This document shows, in pieces, positions 36,661 to 48,957 of a stretch of 64,000 bases of DNA. This stretch comes from Patagioenas fasciata. Lineage: Eukaryota > Chordata > Aves > Columbiformes > Columbidae. Position 1 is the first letter of the stretch. Every line of letters starts with the position of its first letter. The DNA lies in the NCBI RefSeq assembly GCF_037038585.1, contig NC_092523.1, forward strand, positions 30,598,501 through 30,662,500. The letters are read 5' to 3'. A program made the position numbers and the translations under genes. The notes under the pieces are model-generated. The model had not been told where the DNA came from. It searched no databases and saw only the letters and a list, made by a program, of their open reading frames with translations.

Positions 36661-39600
36661 GAGTTATCCTTTGTTTAGTTGTATTTCACCAGTAAGTGAT
36701 GAAGTCTGAGAGACATTCTTACAAGTTGCCAATTTGTGATGAAACTAATTATTAACTTCAAAATATGTTCAAAAGACTTCAGTGCTAATGCCTTTTTTTT
36801 TTCCTAATCACATAGTTTCTGCATTAAAAATTTTGCCTTAGCAAGAGAAGTATATATTGCCTTAAAAACACATTGGATTGGACAGAAAAAGGACAGCTTA
36901 AGGATTTAGCATGATGGCCAGCAGCGATCACTCAGCTGGCACTATATTAATCTTTGTTCCTACCAGCGAAATAAAGTCCCTTGATTAGAGTAAGGTAATT
37001 TTAACATAAAACTCAGGACAGCAAACCAGCAAAGAAATAAAAATTCAATTGCTCACCAGAGGAATATAAAATACTGAGGCACTAGTTGTTTTCTCTAAAG
37101 TGAATACCAACATTTGAATATTTGTTATGGAAATATTTAAAGTTGTTTCCACAAGTAACACAATCACCAAAGAATCTAGACAAATATCATAGCTAGAAAA
37201 GCATTAAAGTGTATTATATGGACCAAAGCAATGTAAAAATAATTGCCTATCCTTGTTATTTTCCTGAAATAATTGAGTTAAGCTTTTCTAAGTATTTTAA
37301 AGATCAAAACAGATGAGACTACATTAAAGAAATTAACAAAACTAAATGCTTTTGAAGATAACAACAGCATATTTTGATTTAAAAAGCTCTTCCAAAGAAG
37401 TATAAAAGCAGGTCCATGGTGATGGCTGGTAGAATAAGAAAACAGAAGCTGGCTAAATATTTAAGAATTCAATGCACAAGAGGTTCTGATGGTTCTCAGA
37501 TACTTCAGATGTATTTTACTATTATGCAATGATTTAATGGAATTTGTTTTAGCCTTCCAGAAATCACTTGTTTTCCTGTTCAGGCATGGGACCTGAACAT
37601 TTTTGTTCTTCTTCAATGATATTCAGCCTTCTTGACTGCTGGTTCCCCCTCAGAGCACATTCACACCATCTGGGCCTACGCTTCACTACTAAAGACTCAA
37701 GACAGTAGTATACAACAGACAATCATGGGGAGTTTTAGAGGCCATCCTGCTTCCAGTCAATTTAGCACAGTTTTAAGCAGTCTTTCAGAGGAAAGCTGCA
37801 GTCTCAGGGTATACACTTTCCTCCAAAACCTGAAGAAAATGGCCGCAGCACCCTAAGATTAATGAGACTCTGGTGTCGCACAGTGCTACATGCGTTTTAA
37901 AGTTTGTGTGTTTATATCCACATGCATATAGCGAATATGATTTGACTTTTAAAAGTGAAATAATTCAGTCAGAAGAACAAATATGGTAGTGTGTGGTTAA
38001 TAGGCCACTAAAAGTCAAATAACTCACATTACATCAGCTATTTTACTGCATTTAGAAAAATATAAAGAAAATCCAACAACTAAAACTCATCAGGAATCTT
38101 GTTATGAAATGTCAGTTTTCAGTATCTATTAGCATCACAAACCTTTTTTTCTAGGAATGAAATAAATGACAGTGAAATAAAAATATATTTGTTAGCATTA
38201 TTAGTGTTTGGCAGACATCCATGCATATTCTGGCAGAGTTTCTGTAACTGTTTTTTAGTATGACAGATTGAGGTGCGAGTGCTCACCTTACATTTTTATT
38301 TAGAAGGCAAACACTCAGCTAAAGCAAATTCTATAACTGTTGCAACATGAACATTAAAGGAAAGATTACCTATATAGGAACTGGTACTTCCTACTAAGGT
38401 CTGACAAAAACACTAGTAAGACTGTTCTACTAAAACCTGATACATTACTTGCAAAAAGAAATGATTAATAATTAATTTTGCCCAGCTTACTCTAGAATAC
38501 TGGCTACATATATTGTAAAGGAGCCCGAAAACTAGTAACTGTGCCAATTAACTTGCATTTCTTTCCAGGTTCTGTGGAAACTGCTATCCTTTAGCCAGTG
38601 AGATTAAATTTTTTAATGCTTGCTCTAGGTTCAAAATAAGTTATGTATAGATGAACCTTTAATGACTTTATGAAAACAGAGCATCCAGAGCATCATAGAA
38701 AGAATTGGATCTAGAACACGTTCATAAGCTCTAGTGGAGATTTTTTTTTTTTTTTACTTTTTGATTAGAGCTGCAGTTAAATTAGATGAAATTAGAAGAG
38801 CTCTACCTCATGTGCAAAGCAGTTGGTCTTTTATGTGCCTTGTTTACTGCCAGTGAACCTGTCACTACTGGTTTTTCAAGGTCTTCCCACTGCGAGTTCT
38901 CACAGATGGGCTTAACCCACCTTGTCATCACTCCATCACCTGGTGTTCTGCAGCTCATCTCACCATGAGGCCAAGCACCAAGTGTCCTCTGCTGCCTGAC
39001 ACCAACAATTAAAGTCTGCAAGAGGAAATACCCTGCTGTTAAGGTCCCTTTAATAGTCTGTGTATTTGTCTTCCTCATGAATCAAAGGCAACCCAGGAAA
39101 TGAACACCAGAGGACATTGAGCCTGTACTTTATTAAATAGTACCTATACCAGAAATCTAGAAGAGATACAGAAAGAAATGAGACTTGTTCACTGCCAGGA
39201 CTATATAGAAATACTAACATTGGAGAGCTTTCAAACACTTTACATTAGCCATAGATCCAATGAGGCTTCTGCCTTTGTGCTTACAACTTTATCCTCCTGT
39301 TTGCTTGCTGATCACCAAAACATGGATGAGAAATGGGCTATCAAATCTGTTCTACTCTATGTGAGAGACTGACACTTTTAATTGGTGCTGAAATAGATGT
39401 CTGTAATCTACTAGTTAGAGAGAGTCCTGAGATTTACCCAAAGAGGTTATACACTTTTCACACAGTATATCTTCAAAGCAAGAGGGAATATTCTGGTAGA
39501 ATCATGAAAGCCCTGAAAAGCACGTTTGCTTGCTGTTGTGCTAAGGAATTTTTGCTGCTACAGATAAGTAGTGTCACTTGCTTTTTTAGATCAAGTCATG

Positions 39601-42600
39601 TGTTCTATGTTTTGTAATTGATCGAAGTTTGTAATTAATAACTAAAATGCAGTACTCAGTAACTTAAACCTTATTTTAATTTTAGAGCAGCAACTCTTCT
39701 AAATGTGTATTAAAACAAAATACCACAGGTCAGTTGTTTTACGCACGGGAAAAAAAAAATATTTAGTATAATTCTGAACATTATGGACCAATGGTGTTAA
39801 TATTTCTTTAGGGCTAGACTAAACCTTCTGCCCTGTTTATGTGATAGCACATAGTTTCACCACCTTAAGAGAAATAAGCTGTGCTAGTCCCTGACCAGAT
39901 GTGGATATTCACTCTACCCCTCCCACTGGCTCTGTTGTAGCAATGTTTCCAATTCACAGAGTTCACTGTTCCCTACAAATATTTGAGAATAAATTGGGAA
40001 ATCATGAAGTAGGTCCACAAAGAGACTTAGGCAACACTTCTAATGTTGACTTATAGTCATTTCACCTTTGTTTTGCGAACACTGTTCCAGAAACTGAAGT
40101 TAACCCTGAATTAGGAACCTCAGAGTGGATTTCTCGTACTGAATATTGGCTTCTATGTCAGGAGCCATCTTGACTTTACATTTGGTGGAGAATTAATCAA
40201 TACTATTCTTGAGGTCCCGTGTGTGATTCACATCAGTAAACTAAATGCTGACATATATGTGAACCAGAGGTTCATATGTTGATTGTTTTTAGCCTTTAAA
40301 TGAAATCAATACCACTAACTCTGACAGAGACACTGTCATTATTGACAGGTGAGATGAAACTTTCACCAATCAAATTTCTTCATAGTTCGTGAACAGAATT
40401 TGAAAATAGAAATCACAACAGTCAGCAAGGTAAGTAAATGCACGAGGATACATAAATTACTTAAAAGACAGATGCATCTGAGTAAAACAGTCTTTTGAAG
40501 GTGGTTGCTGGTTTATACTCCTGATTCAGGTGCTGATAATCCCAGTCCCGAGTCATCTCTTGGCTTCCTTGACTGTGCATGTTGCTTGAACTTAATTTCT
40601 ACCTTAAAAAGTTATTTCAAAATATTTTTTTTGACTGCTGCCAGAAATGTCAACGATATTGAGACTTCTTAAAAATGCATTTCTCAGAAATAGCTGATGC
40701 CACAGTATCTCATTGGCAATGCCCTAATTCGCACAACCTGAAGCAATAGCATAAACAGTTAGGCATGACTGATGTTCCGCTCAATATGCTAATCATTTAT
40801 AGGTTTTTGCCAAAAGGACTCTGCAATTGCAGTTTTTACTACACTTTCCACTGTAAAAAAATGGTTATGCAACTCTCGAGTTATTAATTGACAAAAGAAG
40901 CAATGTTTTCAGATTATGTTTGGCTATCCTCTAAATCTAAAAATAGAGTGTGTGCATGTGTTTTTGTGTTTTTTTAAGTACTCCATCTGAAAGTTTGCAT
41001 ATGAGCTAGTAAAAATTTACCGTGTGTTGGAAAATACATAAATTGTGAAAATATTTAATTCCAAGGATTAATAGCTGCTATAAACATAATCAGTTATGTG
41101 TGAACTTCTAAGCTGCTTAAGCAACTTTGTCCGCTTAAGGGTCTAAAAGTTTCATTGCCTATAGGAAAAGCATTTGAAAGTATGAAAATATCTGGAGCTA
41201 ACAGAATAGAAAGACTTGTAAAACCAGATTTTTATTTGTGTATTTAGGAGTTCTGAACCAGAAATATTGAAATCAAAACATTTCTACTTTCTTGTACCTC
41301 TCATTCCAGTCCTAGATTAAGTCAAATAATATTAAGTAGTAAAGAGGGAGCTACAAGAAATTATTACTTCAGTTTCTCAAAATAAGAAAATATGTTTGAC
41401 TGCACATTTTGAGTTTAATTTTAATTTTAATGCAATGCTATCCAATCTCTTTACCTACTGTGTTATTATCATCAGTCTAATAGTTTGCAATATATTTTAG
41501 TCTGTTTGTAATAATGCAATCTAGAAGAGTAAGATTGTTGCTATTTCCAAATAAATATTAAAAATAATATCGGTGTTGTTCTTTTACAGTAGACATAGAA
41601 ATATGCTATGTTCTTTTTTTGAAGGCTTTTGCACCTTATGTACAGCTTTGTCATTTATTGGTCTTATGCAATATCATTTATCTGGGCAGCCATAAGCAGC
41701 AATGATCAAACAAAGTCTAGTTAAATTGCAAAACATGAGAGCTGAATGTCTGAATCAAGATCCAACCGCATTTGAAAAAAATAGCACTAACTATCCCTAG
41801 AACCAAGGGACTTCATTCAATAGGCCTGATTTAAATAATCAGCTCCCTAATGCATTCTCAATATTTCCAAAAAACCCATCATAACCTCGTGAGCATCTGA
41901 GCTGCAAATAGCTGAACAAAACACAAAAGTGATTAAAAGGCCAGAATATTTATGTTCAGTCTAGCTTGTGTTCATGTACATGGAAAAGTCAGCAAATTGA
42001 CCCCACATGGCACAAAGTTCCACCTATATATTCGTAACATTAAATATAATGCTGTTCACAAAAAACATAACACTGAAGTCTGGGCATGAAGAAGGAATAG
42101 AGAGATAATTCATATGCAAATGTACAAGTTATAAAGCGTATGTCAGAAATACATTTATTTCATCAACACTGATGTCACAGGTAGTTTTGACACTGAAGAA
42201 GTAAGCACAGAGCTTTGAGTTTTATTTCTGATTTAACAAGACATTAGCTATAGCAAACACTTGTTTCAGCTTGATTCTTTAAGTATAAATTAAATCACTA
42301 TACCCTGAAGATTTTTAAATTACTTTCAGATAGCTTTTAATCATTTATGGTACATAATTACTAAAGATGTACAAAACCCTATAATGTTGCATGGCTGCTT
42401 GACAAAGAATTTGAAATTAGCTGCAAGTAGTAGGGTCAGTTATAATCAGTTTGCATGTTTGGACATAACTGAAAGGATGTGACCAAATAGGAAATACCTC
42501 AGAAAAAGAAATACCAAACAATGCCACCTGAAAAATCTATAAAGAAAATGCTTATTAAATATAGGTCACAGTTTGGAAACTATGAACTTCAACAGCTAAA

Positions 42601-43587
42601 ATAACAACACAGTGACCAGACAACTTCATAGCTTTTACAGAACTGATTTGCACTGTAGCTTTTCTCTCATAAGCTTTCTTTTAACCTATTTCTCTCCCTT
42701 AGTAAGCAAATGAAAAGAAACAATCCAAAGAAGAATAAGGCAAGAAAATATCACCAACAAAAATCAGGCATAAATCAGAATTGTAGATTGCATTTGGATA
42801 TTTTAAGGTATTTTTCAAGCTATATTTGAAGTACAGAAGCAAAGTACCATTTAAAAAAAATTAAGAAGAAAACAACATTGATTCTAGAAATCTATTGTGC
42901 TAAGAGTGGAGTGTTCCCTAGTGTTTATCATGACAATGCAAGCATTTGACAGCACTTAGCAGACAGTCACTAATAGGTTTTACATACCAACACTGAAGTA
43001 TGTATAGTGTTCAGAAAGCACATATATCAGAAAACAACAGAAAAATAACCTTTCAATATCCTGGAAGTACTTAGCTAAAATAAAAATTATCCTCAGTGAA
43101 ATACTCCAGATAAATGAAGTTTCCTACCATACTTAAAGACAGACAGTGAAGTTCACACTAAGTCATCAAATTCCTCTGACTTGAACAAACACATTGGCAT
43201 CCATGTTTGTTAACTGAGACATCAAATAAATCACAATAGATTTTAACATGAAATAACAAGTTAGTATATGGAGGAAGCCTGACATGTAAGGCACAGCTGA
43301 AATTCAGCTGAGTCCTTTCTAGGATAGATTCAAACACCTTAGTACTAGACAGAAAGCTGGACTCCTCCTCAGAAAGAGAAAATATCGTATTCAGAAAACA
43401 ATTAATCAACTTTACACAGACATTGGTCAGGTCTGTAACCCTGCACATTCAAAACTCCACAGCTGAAGCCCATCTTTTGTCATTTAGTTAAGTAACACTG
43501 TATTCCACAAGACAAGCAAATGAGAAAACAAGTAAATATTTACTCACCAGCCTTCTCCTTCTCTGAAATAACTGGCATAGCCTGAAA
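36661..43587. other. Long repeat-poor unique stretch, no supported gene
   Basis: About 7 kb without a recognised interspersed repeat. The patches 40700-40930 and 41580-41970 read like conserved non-coding DNA, with POU/homeodomain-type words and few simple repeats, but this cannot be shown from one genome. Frames at 38786-39617 (60-94 codons) carry no motifs. A T run lies at about 38742-38755. Confidence 0.5.
40386..40429 (+). other. Candidate 44-nt exon with strong splice sites
   Basis: AAATTTCTTCATAG precedes 40386, and GTCAGCAAG then GTAAGTAAAT follows 40429, so acceptor and donor are both good. Only one of three frames is open; it gives REQNLKIEITTVSK and ends at a codon boundary. No neighbouring exon was identified and no family is recognised. 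Confidence 0.13.
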
Positions 43588-43603
43588 GAAAAAAAAAAAA
43601 AAA
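43588..43603. repeat. Poly-A run
   Basis: An A run of 16 bases follows CCTGAAAG. No adjoining retrocopy was recognised. Confidence 0.85.
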
Positions 43604-43782
43604 TACCACTGTTAAAAAATTAAGAATATTAGGGAAACATTATAAAATCTTAAGGTAGATTTCACAAGTGTCCAGAAGGTCTGGGAAAGACCTGAGTTCT
43701 CACTGTGTTAAGCACTCTGGAGAGAAGCATACAGTTCCCATTTGAGTGGCTTGTAGTCTATTATGAAATCAATTACTGTTGA

Positions 43783-43803
43783 AAAACAAACAAACAAACA
43801 AAC
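43783..43803. repeat. (AAAC)n microsatellite
   Basis: About five AAAC units were read directly. It is one of several AAAC/GTTT arrays in the window. Confidence 0.9.
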
Positions 43804-46219
43804 TAGGAGAAGAGGGAGGAGATGGAGTTAAAAAATATTCCAATGATTGCATTTTGAAATAGTCATCCTAGAATACATGCCCACAAAATTCCATTGGGAA
43901 ATCACTAAATAACTCTGAAGGAGTGCAGACAAAAACTGTGTGGCTGAAGATGAGACTAAAATGCCAAATCTTTCTTCTGCAGACCTCAAGTAGAGCTCTG
44001 CGACTGACTCCATATAGTTAGGAGTCAGGCTCAAATGTATGTTGTTCTCTAACATACCAATTTTTCAGAGACAAGTAATAGAGGTGTTTTCATATCGACT
44101 GTAATTGTTTTATAGACTTGGAAAATTGTGGGGTTTTTGCAAGAGATGTAAAAGTCTTTCATATTATGCTTTTCTTTCAGAGTAAGCGAAAGAACTTTCT
44201 GAATGTATTTTTCCTAAAATAAGTAGGTTATAGATTGAATGAATAGCAGAATGGAGTTTATGCGGTACACCTATAAACAGAATTAAAGACTGTGCAGGTT
44301 GATAAACGTAATAAAGGCTGAATGAGAAACTGGATTGAGTATGCAAAGTATGAAGAACTGCCATGCGAGTTAAGGTATCAATTTTACATCCTTTTCACTC
44401 CGGTCAGTTTAGCTTTTCTTCAGCAGATTTTCCTGCTGCAAATTTCACAGAAAGAGGGAAGCAATAAACAGAAACCACAGAACAGTTTCAGACTTGGTAT
44501 AGCATTCCTGAAAAAGACTTTGAAAATCTAATTTCAGGATTTGATTTGTCCTGCTTGATAAAATAACATTTTATAGCATTTCCTGGATGATATTTTGTAC
44601 AAAATTTCAAATAGAAAATGTCTTAGACAATATATGTTAGATGCTAATCCTAAAGTTTGTTGTTTAGCGTGTTTAACCCAGGTAAAAAGATGTAGCTGGA
44701 AACAAAAAGAGCCATAAGGCCTCAGGACAGATGCACAAGTCACAAAATTAGTACTTCTGTTAAACAGGATGAAAAAGCACTATAAGCTCCAGACAATTTA
44801 AAGCCAGAGTGAGGTTTGCAGATCAATGTACTTCCTATGTTCCTACAGCAACCTTGCAGCAATTCATTAGGATGGATGCTAGAGAGACCAACATGGATTA
44901 TACAATCTACCAAAAGTAAGAGTTCTAAAATCAAGTTGTGTGCCTGGAGAAAAATGCTACTAGGTAAAGAAATGCTTCAGATAAAGAAATACATTCAAAA
45001 TTATAGCACCACAAAGTATATACGTTTTTCTAGAGTAATTAGGAGAAGGACCTCATACAGAGATGACTACCTGTCACCATCATTTTTCACTACTTCATGT
45101 CCTCTGTAGTACATTATGTAAATACAGAGATTTCTTTTTATTGCCTCACTCTTCTTCCTGATATCAGACTTAGCCTGTTTTTTCAAAAAAACATGGTTCC
45201 ATTTCCCTTATGTGCTTTTAAAATTAGAATAACTGATTTGGTCTTACTGATTAACGGCACAAGAAGAAAGTATATTATTTTCAAAGAACCAAATATTTTC
45301 TCAAAGTCACGTGAATTCAAGTAAAAAAAAAAAAAAGAGAAAACTATCTCTAAAAAAGTTCTTATAGTAACATCAAATTAATCAAAGTAAAATATTTTCT
45401 TTGAAACAGAATAGGAAGCATTTTTTTTCCAAAGAATATAATTATTCTTCTCATTGTAAAGAATGAATGTTTGATTCAGTACATGGCACTATAACATACT
45501 TACAAATTATGAATCCGTCATAACAGTTATGAGGTTTTCTTACTCATTAATGCTTTACAATTTGAGAAGAACTCAAATACATATATCACATTTTTAGTCT
45601 AAGGTTTAGATTTGCTTGGTTTAAAGAAAAAATGTAAATCTTCGTATTTTATTAAAGCATATAATAAATGTAAAGTCCCTGATTAAAACAAACAAACAGA
45701 AACAAACCAAAAAACATCCCAGAAAACTATGCTCTTTACCCACAAAAGTACAAAGACATACTGGATGACACTTTAAAATGTCTTTTTTTCTAAACAGAGT
45801 GTAATTTTGCTGAATCAAGATGTAAAATGATCTAAAAATGTTGTCAGAATGTTCTATTGCTACTTAAAAGCTGAGGTAAAAAAGAAGTCCTAATTGAACA
45901 TAGGATTTCTTGAAAATTTAAAGTAAACCACGAGTGAATCTTCTTCAGCAAGATCTCAGACAGTCCTACTATTGGTTTATTTTTTTGTTAATACAGCTAC
46001 ACGTACTGCTTACATGCTGGCCAGTGGGAAAACATGATTGTTACTTATGAGAAATACTCTCATCTCAACTACAGTTTTGAATTCTCTGGAGACCTTCTTC
46101 CAACGAGTTCCATATGTTCCAAATGAATTGCATTCCCAGGAAGTGATTTAACGTTTCTGGCAATGGAGCAATTAGACTGGATTTTCCTGCTTAACCAGAT
46201 GGGTTCACTGTAACTTCAC
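43804..46219. other. Unique AT-rich DNA, no supported gene
   Basis: Frames of 60-97 codons overlap on both strands (43828-45324) and carry no recognisable domain. A short A run (about 45322-45335) and a diverged CAAA patch (about 45684-45716) are present. Confidence 0.55.
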
Positions 46220-46237
46220 TTTTTTTTTTTTTTTTTT
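46220..46237. repeat. Poly-T run
   Basis: Eighteen consecutive T bases run into CTCTCAC, making a strong pyrimidine tract on the plus strand. No AG acceptor follows closely enough to be convincing. Confidence 0.85.
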
Positions 46238-46398
46238 CTCTCACTGTCCTCACAGAACTAAAGAACTGGACACGATCAGGTCTCATATGTGTTAAAAAAA
46301 GCAGGCTCATGCCATTTTTCACCCCCCTCACAGATTTCAACAAACACTCCCCCAAAGTCAGGCTCCCCTCTATATTTTAAATACTATGTGCTCTGAAC

Positions 46399-46440
46399 AG
46401 AAGAAAGAGAAGAAAGAAAAAGAGAGAGAAAAGAGAGAGA
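46399..46440. repeat. 42-bp homopurine (GA-rich) tract
   Basis: Bases 46399-46440 are all A or G, mixing GAA and GA units. After a short break, another GAGAGAGAAAG follows up to about 46461. Tracts of this kind can form triplex (H-DNA) under supercoiling. Confidence 0.85.
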
Positions 46441-46461
46441 TACAGAAAGTGAGAGAGAAAG

Positions 46462-47183
46462 CCTACCTACCAAAAAACCTCAAAGAACATCTTACTTGAA
46501 ATGTCATATTGAAAATTTTTGTATACATCCTTTCTGTGTTGCAACTGATTCCTTGTAAAAATATATCTGCAAATATGACTGTAAAGTAATACTGGGATAA
46601 ATAACCACTTCATTTGAATTTCATTAGAAGTAAGGTGGAAAAACTGTCTTCCAGTGAGAAAAAAAAAAATTAGTGGAAAATTCTGGTAAATCAAAACTTA
46701 AATTTTTTGCATAAATGAAAGGTTTTGTTTGATCAAAGTCAAAATATCTATTTTTTTCCCCTGAGCTTTTAAGAATATTTTAATGGGAAAGAGAAGTAAA
46801 TATGTAAAAAAAAAAGAGCCCATAATTTCAAACAGCAACCGTTCATTTTGGGCATGTGCAGTTCTTCACCATGAAAAAAGAATCCCTTCTCACTCCCCAA
46901 ATTAGCTTCCTTCTATTACTGAGTCAAAATTCATATATTTCAGCTCTGAGTTGGACTAAAAAATTAGCACTATAGCTTTCCAGATTAGAAGCAGCATATC
47001 CAAGAGATGTGTGCAGTGTCTTGGTGGTGGAAAGAGGGAGCATTACCTGCAAAGAAGACAGAACACATTTGGTAGCAGCTGTGAGAAGACACTGAGCTGC
47101 AAGACCGCCATTGTGAAAAGCTGAGGCACATCCAGGCTGACCTGGACACAGCTTGTCTCCCCCTTAACTGTAATGCAAAGCTA
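46462..47183. other. Unique AT-rich DNA, no gene
   Basis: Nothing recognisable was seen apart from A runs near 46660-46668 and 46807-46815. Confidence 0.55.
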
Positions 47184-47203
47184 TGTTTATTTATTTATTT
47201 ATA
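47184..47203. repeat. (TTTA)n microsatellite, short
   Basis: About five TTTA units, 355 bases before a larger array of the same motif. Confidence 0.85.
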
Positions 47204-47558
47204 TTGATTCCAAACCCGTAGACCAAGCCATTGTGAATAGAACTAAAATTGCTTTTTTTTTGTTCCCTTGCACTCACAAAACATGAACAGGACTATCATG
47301 ACTGACTTGTCTGCAAAGGGCTACAGTAGATGGCAAAGTTTTCTACTAACCAGCAAAGTTACAGTAGAGAAGCATGTCACATATTATTTCTGACATAAGG
47401 ATCTAGTGACATCTGTTTATTTTTGTAGTATCTGATAAATCAATTGTAGTGAGGATATATTTCAATTTTGCAAATGACATACAGCATCTTTATGTTACAG
47501 TCATTAAATCCACACTTTTTCCCTAGAATAATACTTCTACTGTTGTGGGTAATTCTTG

Positions 47559-47613
47559 TTATTTATTCATTTATTTATTTATTCGTTTATCTATTTATTT
47601 ATTTATTTATTTT
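47559..47613. repeat. (ATTT)n microsatellite, imperfect
   Basis: About thirteen tetranucleotide units of TTAT/ATTT, interrupted by TTCA, TTCG and TCTA variants. Frames of 70 codons crossing it in two phases translate to repeats of FIYL type and are artefacts. Confidence 0.92.
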
Positions 47614-48926
47614 AATTACAGAAGATCAAGTACATTGGCATTACGAGAATCACATTTTCAATATTGCCATCCAACTGTGATGGACATTTTACAAAGCCCT
47701 TCCATCATAGAAGGCTGTCAGCTATCCAGCCGTTTTTTCAACTGTGTATATGAATAGACATGCTGAAATATTTCCTTGCATATGATCTGATACATCTTGA
47801 CTTGCAAACATTTTTCTAGAATTTTGACTGTGGAGATAATATCTACTGCAGTGTGAAAATAAAATTCTGGGACAAATATTAGCATACTGGGATCTGACTG
47901 GAAAAGGAAAATCTAGCCTTCATGATAATTATGAACAGGTAAAACTTGCTGAGCTCAAGCTCTTATAAATCCTTCTCCTTATTTTTGCGAGTGCTTTTAT
48001 GGTAATCACTCTTTATTCCTGCCATGAAAAATCATGGCCTAAATTCTCACCTTTGTGGATGCTTCTTTTATGCAAAAGAGTTTTAGTAAGAATTGTGGGT
48101 TTTGCTGAAGTGATTTGCTTCAAGACCAAACCGTATTGCTATTCTAAAACACTGGAAGCTTTACATCACATTAAGAGCAGAAATAAGACTAACCTCCAGA
48201 GCTTGCAAACATAAAAATGCATATTGTTTTAGTTTTTAAATAGGATCATTGACTTTAAGGCCAGGAAAAAAAAATCTATGTAGATCAAAATATATCTCTG
48301 TTGTCTTCTTTCTATTCAAATGATTAAAACACACAGAAATCTAAAATCCTCTAAAGAAGAGTGAGTTACTGAGCTTATGATAAGAGAGAAAGGAGGTAGT
48401 ATCAACACAATATACAGTTACCAAGGGAGGACTAATGAACCAAATGACAGAGAACTCTCTAGTCTAGTAAACAAGGGGCAATCTTGTACCTGAAAACTGA
48501 AGTCAATATCACTCAGATAGCAAACAACTTTTAAGCGTTATCTAATTTCTCAAACAGTGTACATTCTGCATCATCTGGAGTCCTTAAACAGATGTTTTAT
48601 TTTACTGAGAAGGTATGCTCCAGTTTTCTTAATTTGGATAAGTAGCAGTTGAATTTAATTGGATTATTTTATGGAAGAAAAACATCCAGAGTCACTCAGA
48701 TGGTTTGAAATTAGGGAAATACCACAGTCCATAACTGGGAATTTCATCTACTTATATTCCCATTACAAAAAAATATGTAATTCATATCTCTACCAGAAAA
48801 TGCTGATTATTATAAAAATGAAGCCTGTATTGTTATGAATCAGATTAAGAGAATAGACATGTAGAAAATCCTTCTGAAAAAACTAATTAATTTTAAGCAG
48901 ACTAATCTTTTGGTTCTCCCCTCTTT
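47614..48926. other. Unique AT-rich DNA, no gene
   Basis: No repeat or gene was recognised. A 71-codon frame at 47999-48214 has no motif. Confidence 0.55.
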
Positions 48927-48957
48927 CCCCCCCCCCGCCCCCCCAACTAGGTAAGGA
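48927..48957 (+). other. C-run pyrimidine tract with abutting acceptor and donor
   Basis: A C-rich tract (C10, G, C7) ends in AACTAG at 48950 and is followed at once by GTAAGGAAAG. A 3' splice site directly joined to a 5' splice site is the signature of a zero-length recursive splice site, as described in long introns of flies and vertebrates. The sequence match is direct; use as such a site is inference and requires that the window is intronic on the plus strand. Confidence 0.3.

Noticed and set aside
38570..38645. Exon behind a good acceptor (TTTCTTTCCAG) with a C-x2-C-like peptide
   Set aside because: The open frame closes after about 25 codons and no usable donor precedes the stop.
47468..47757. 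Two 70-codon frames with FIYLF-type hydrophobic stretches
   Set aside because: They are translations of the ATTT array in two frames.
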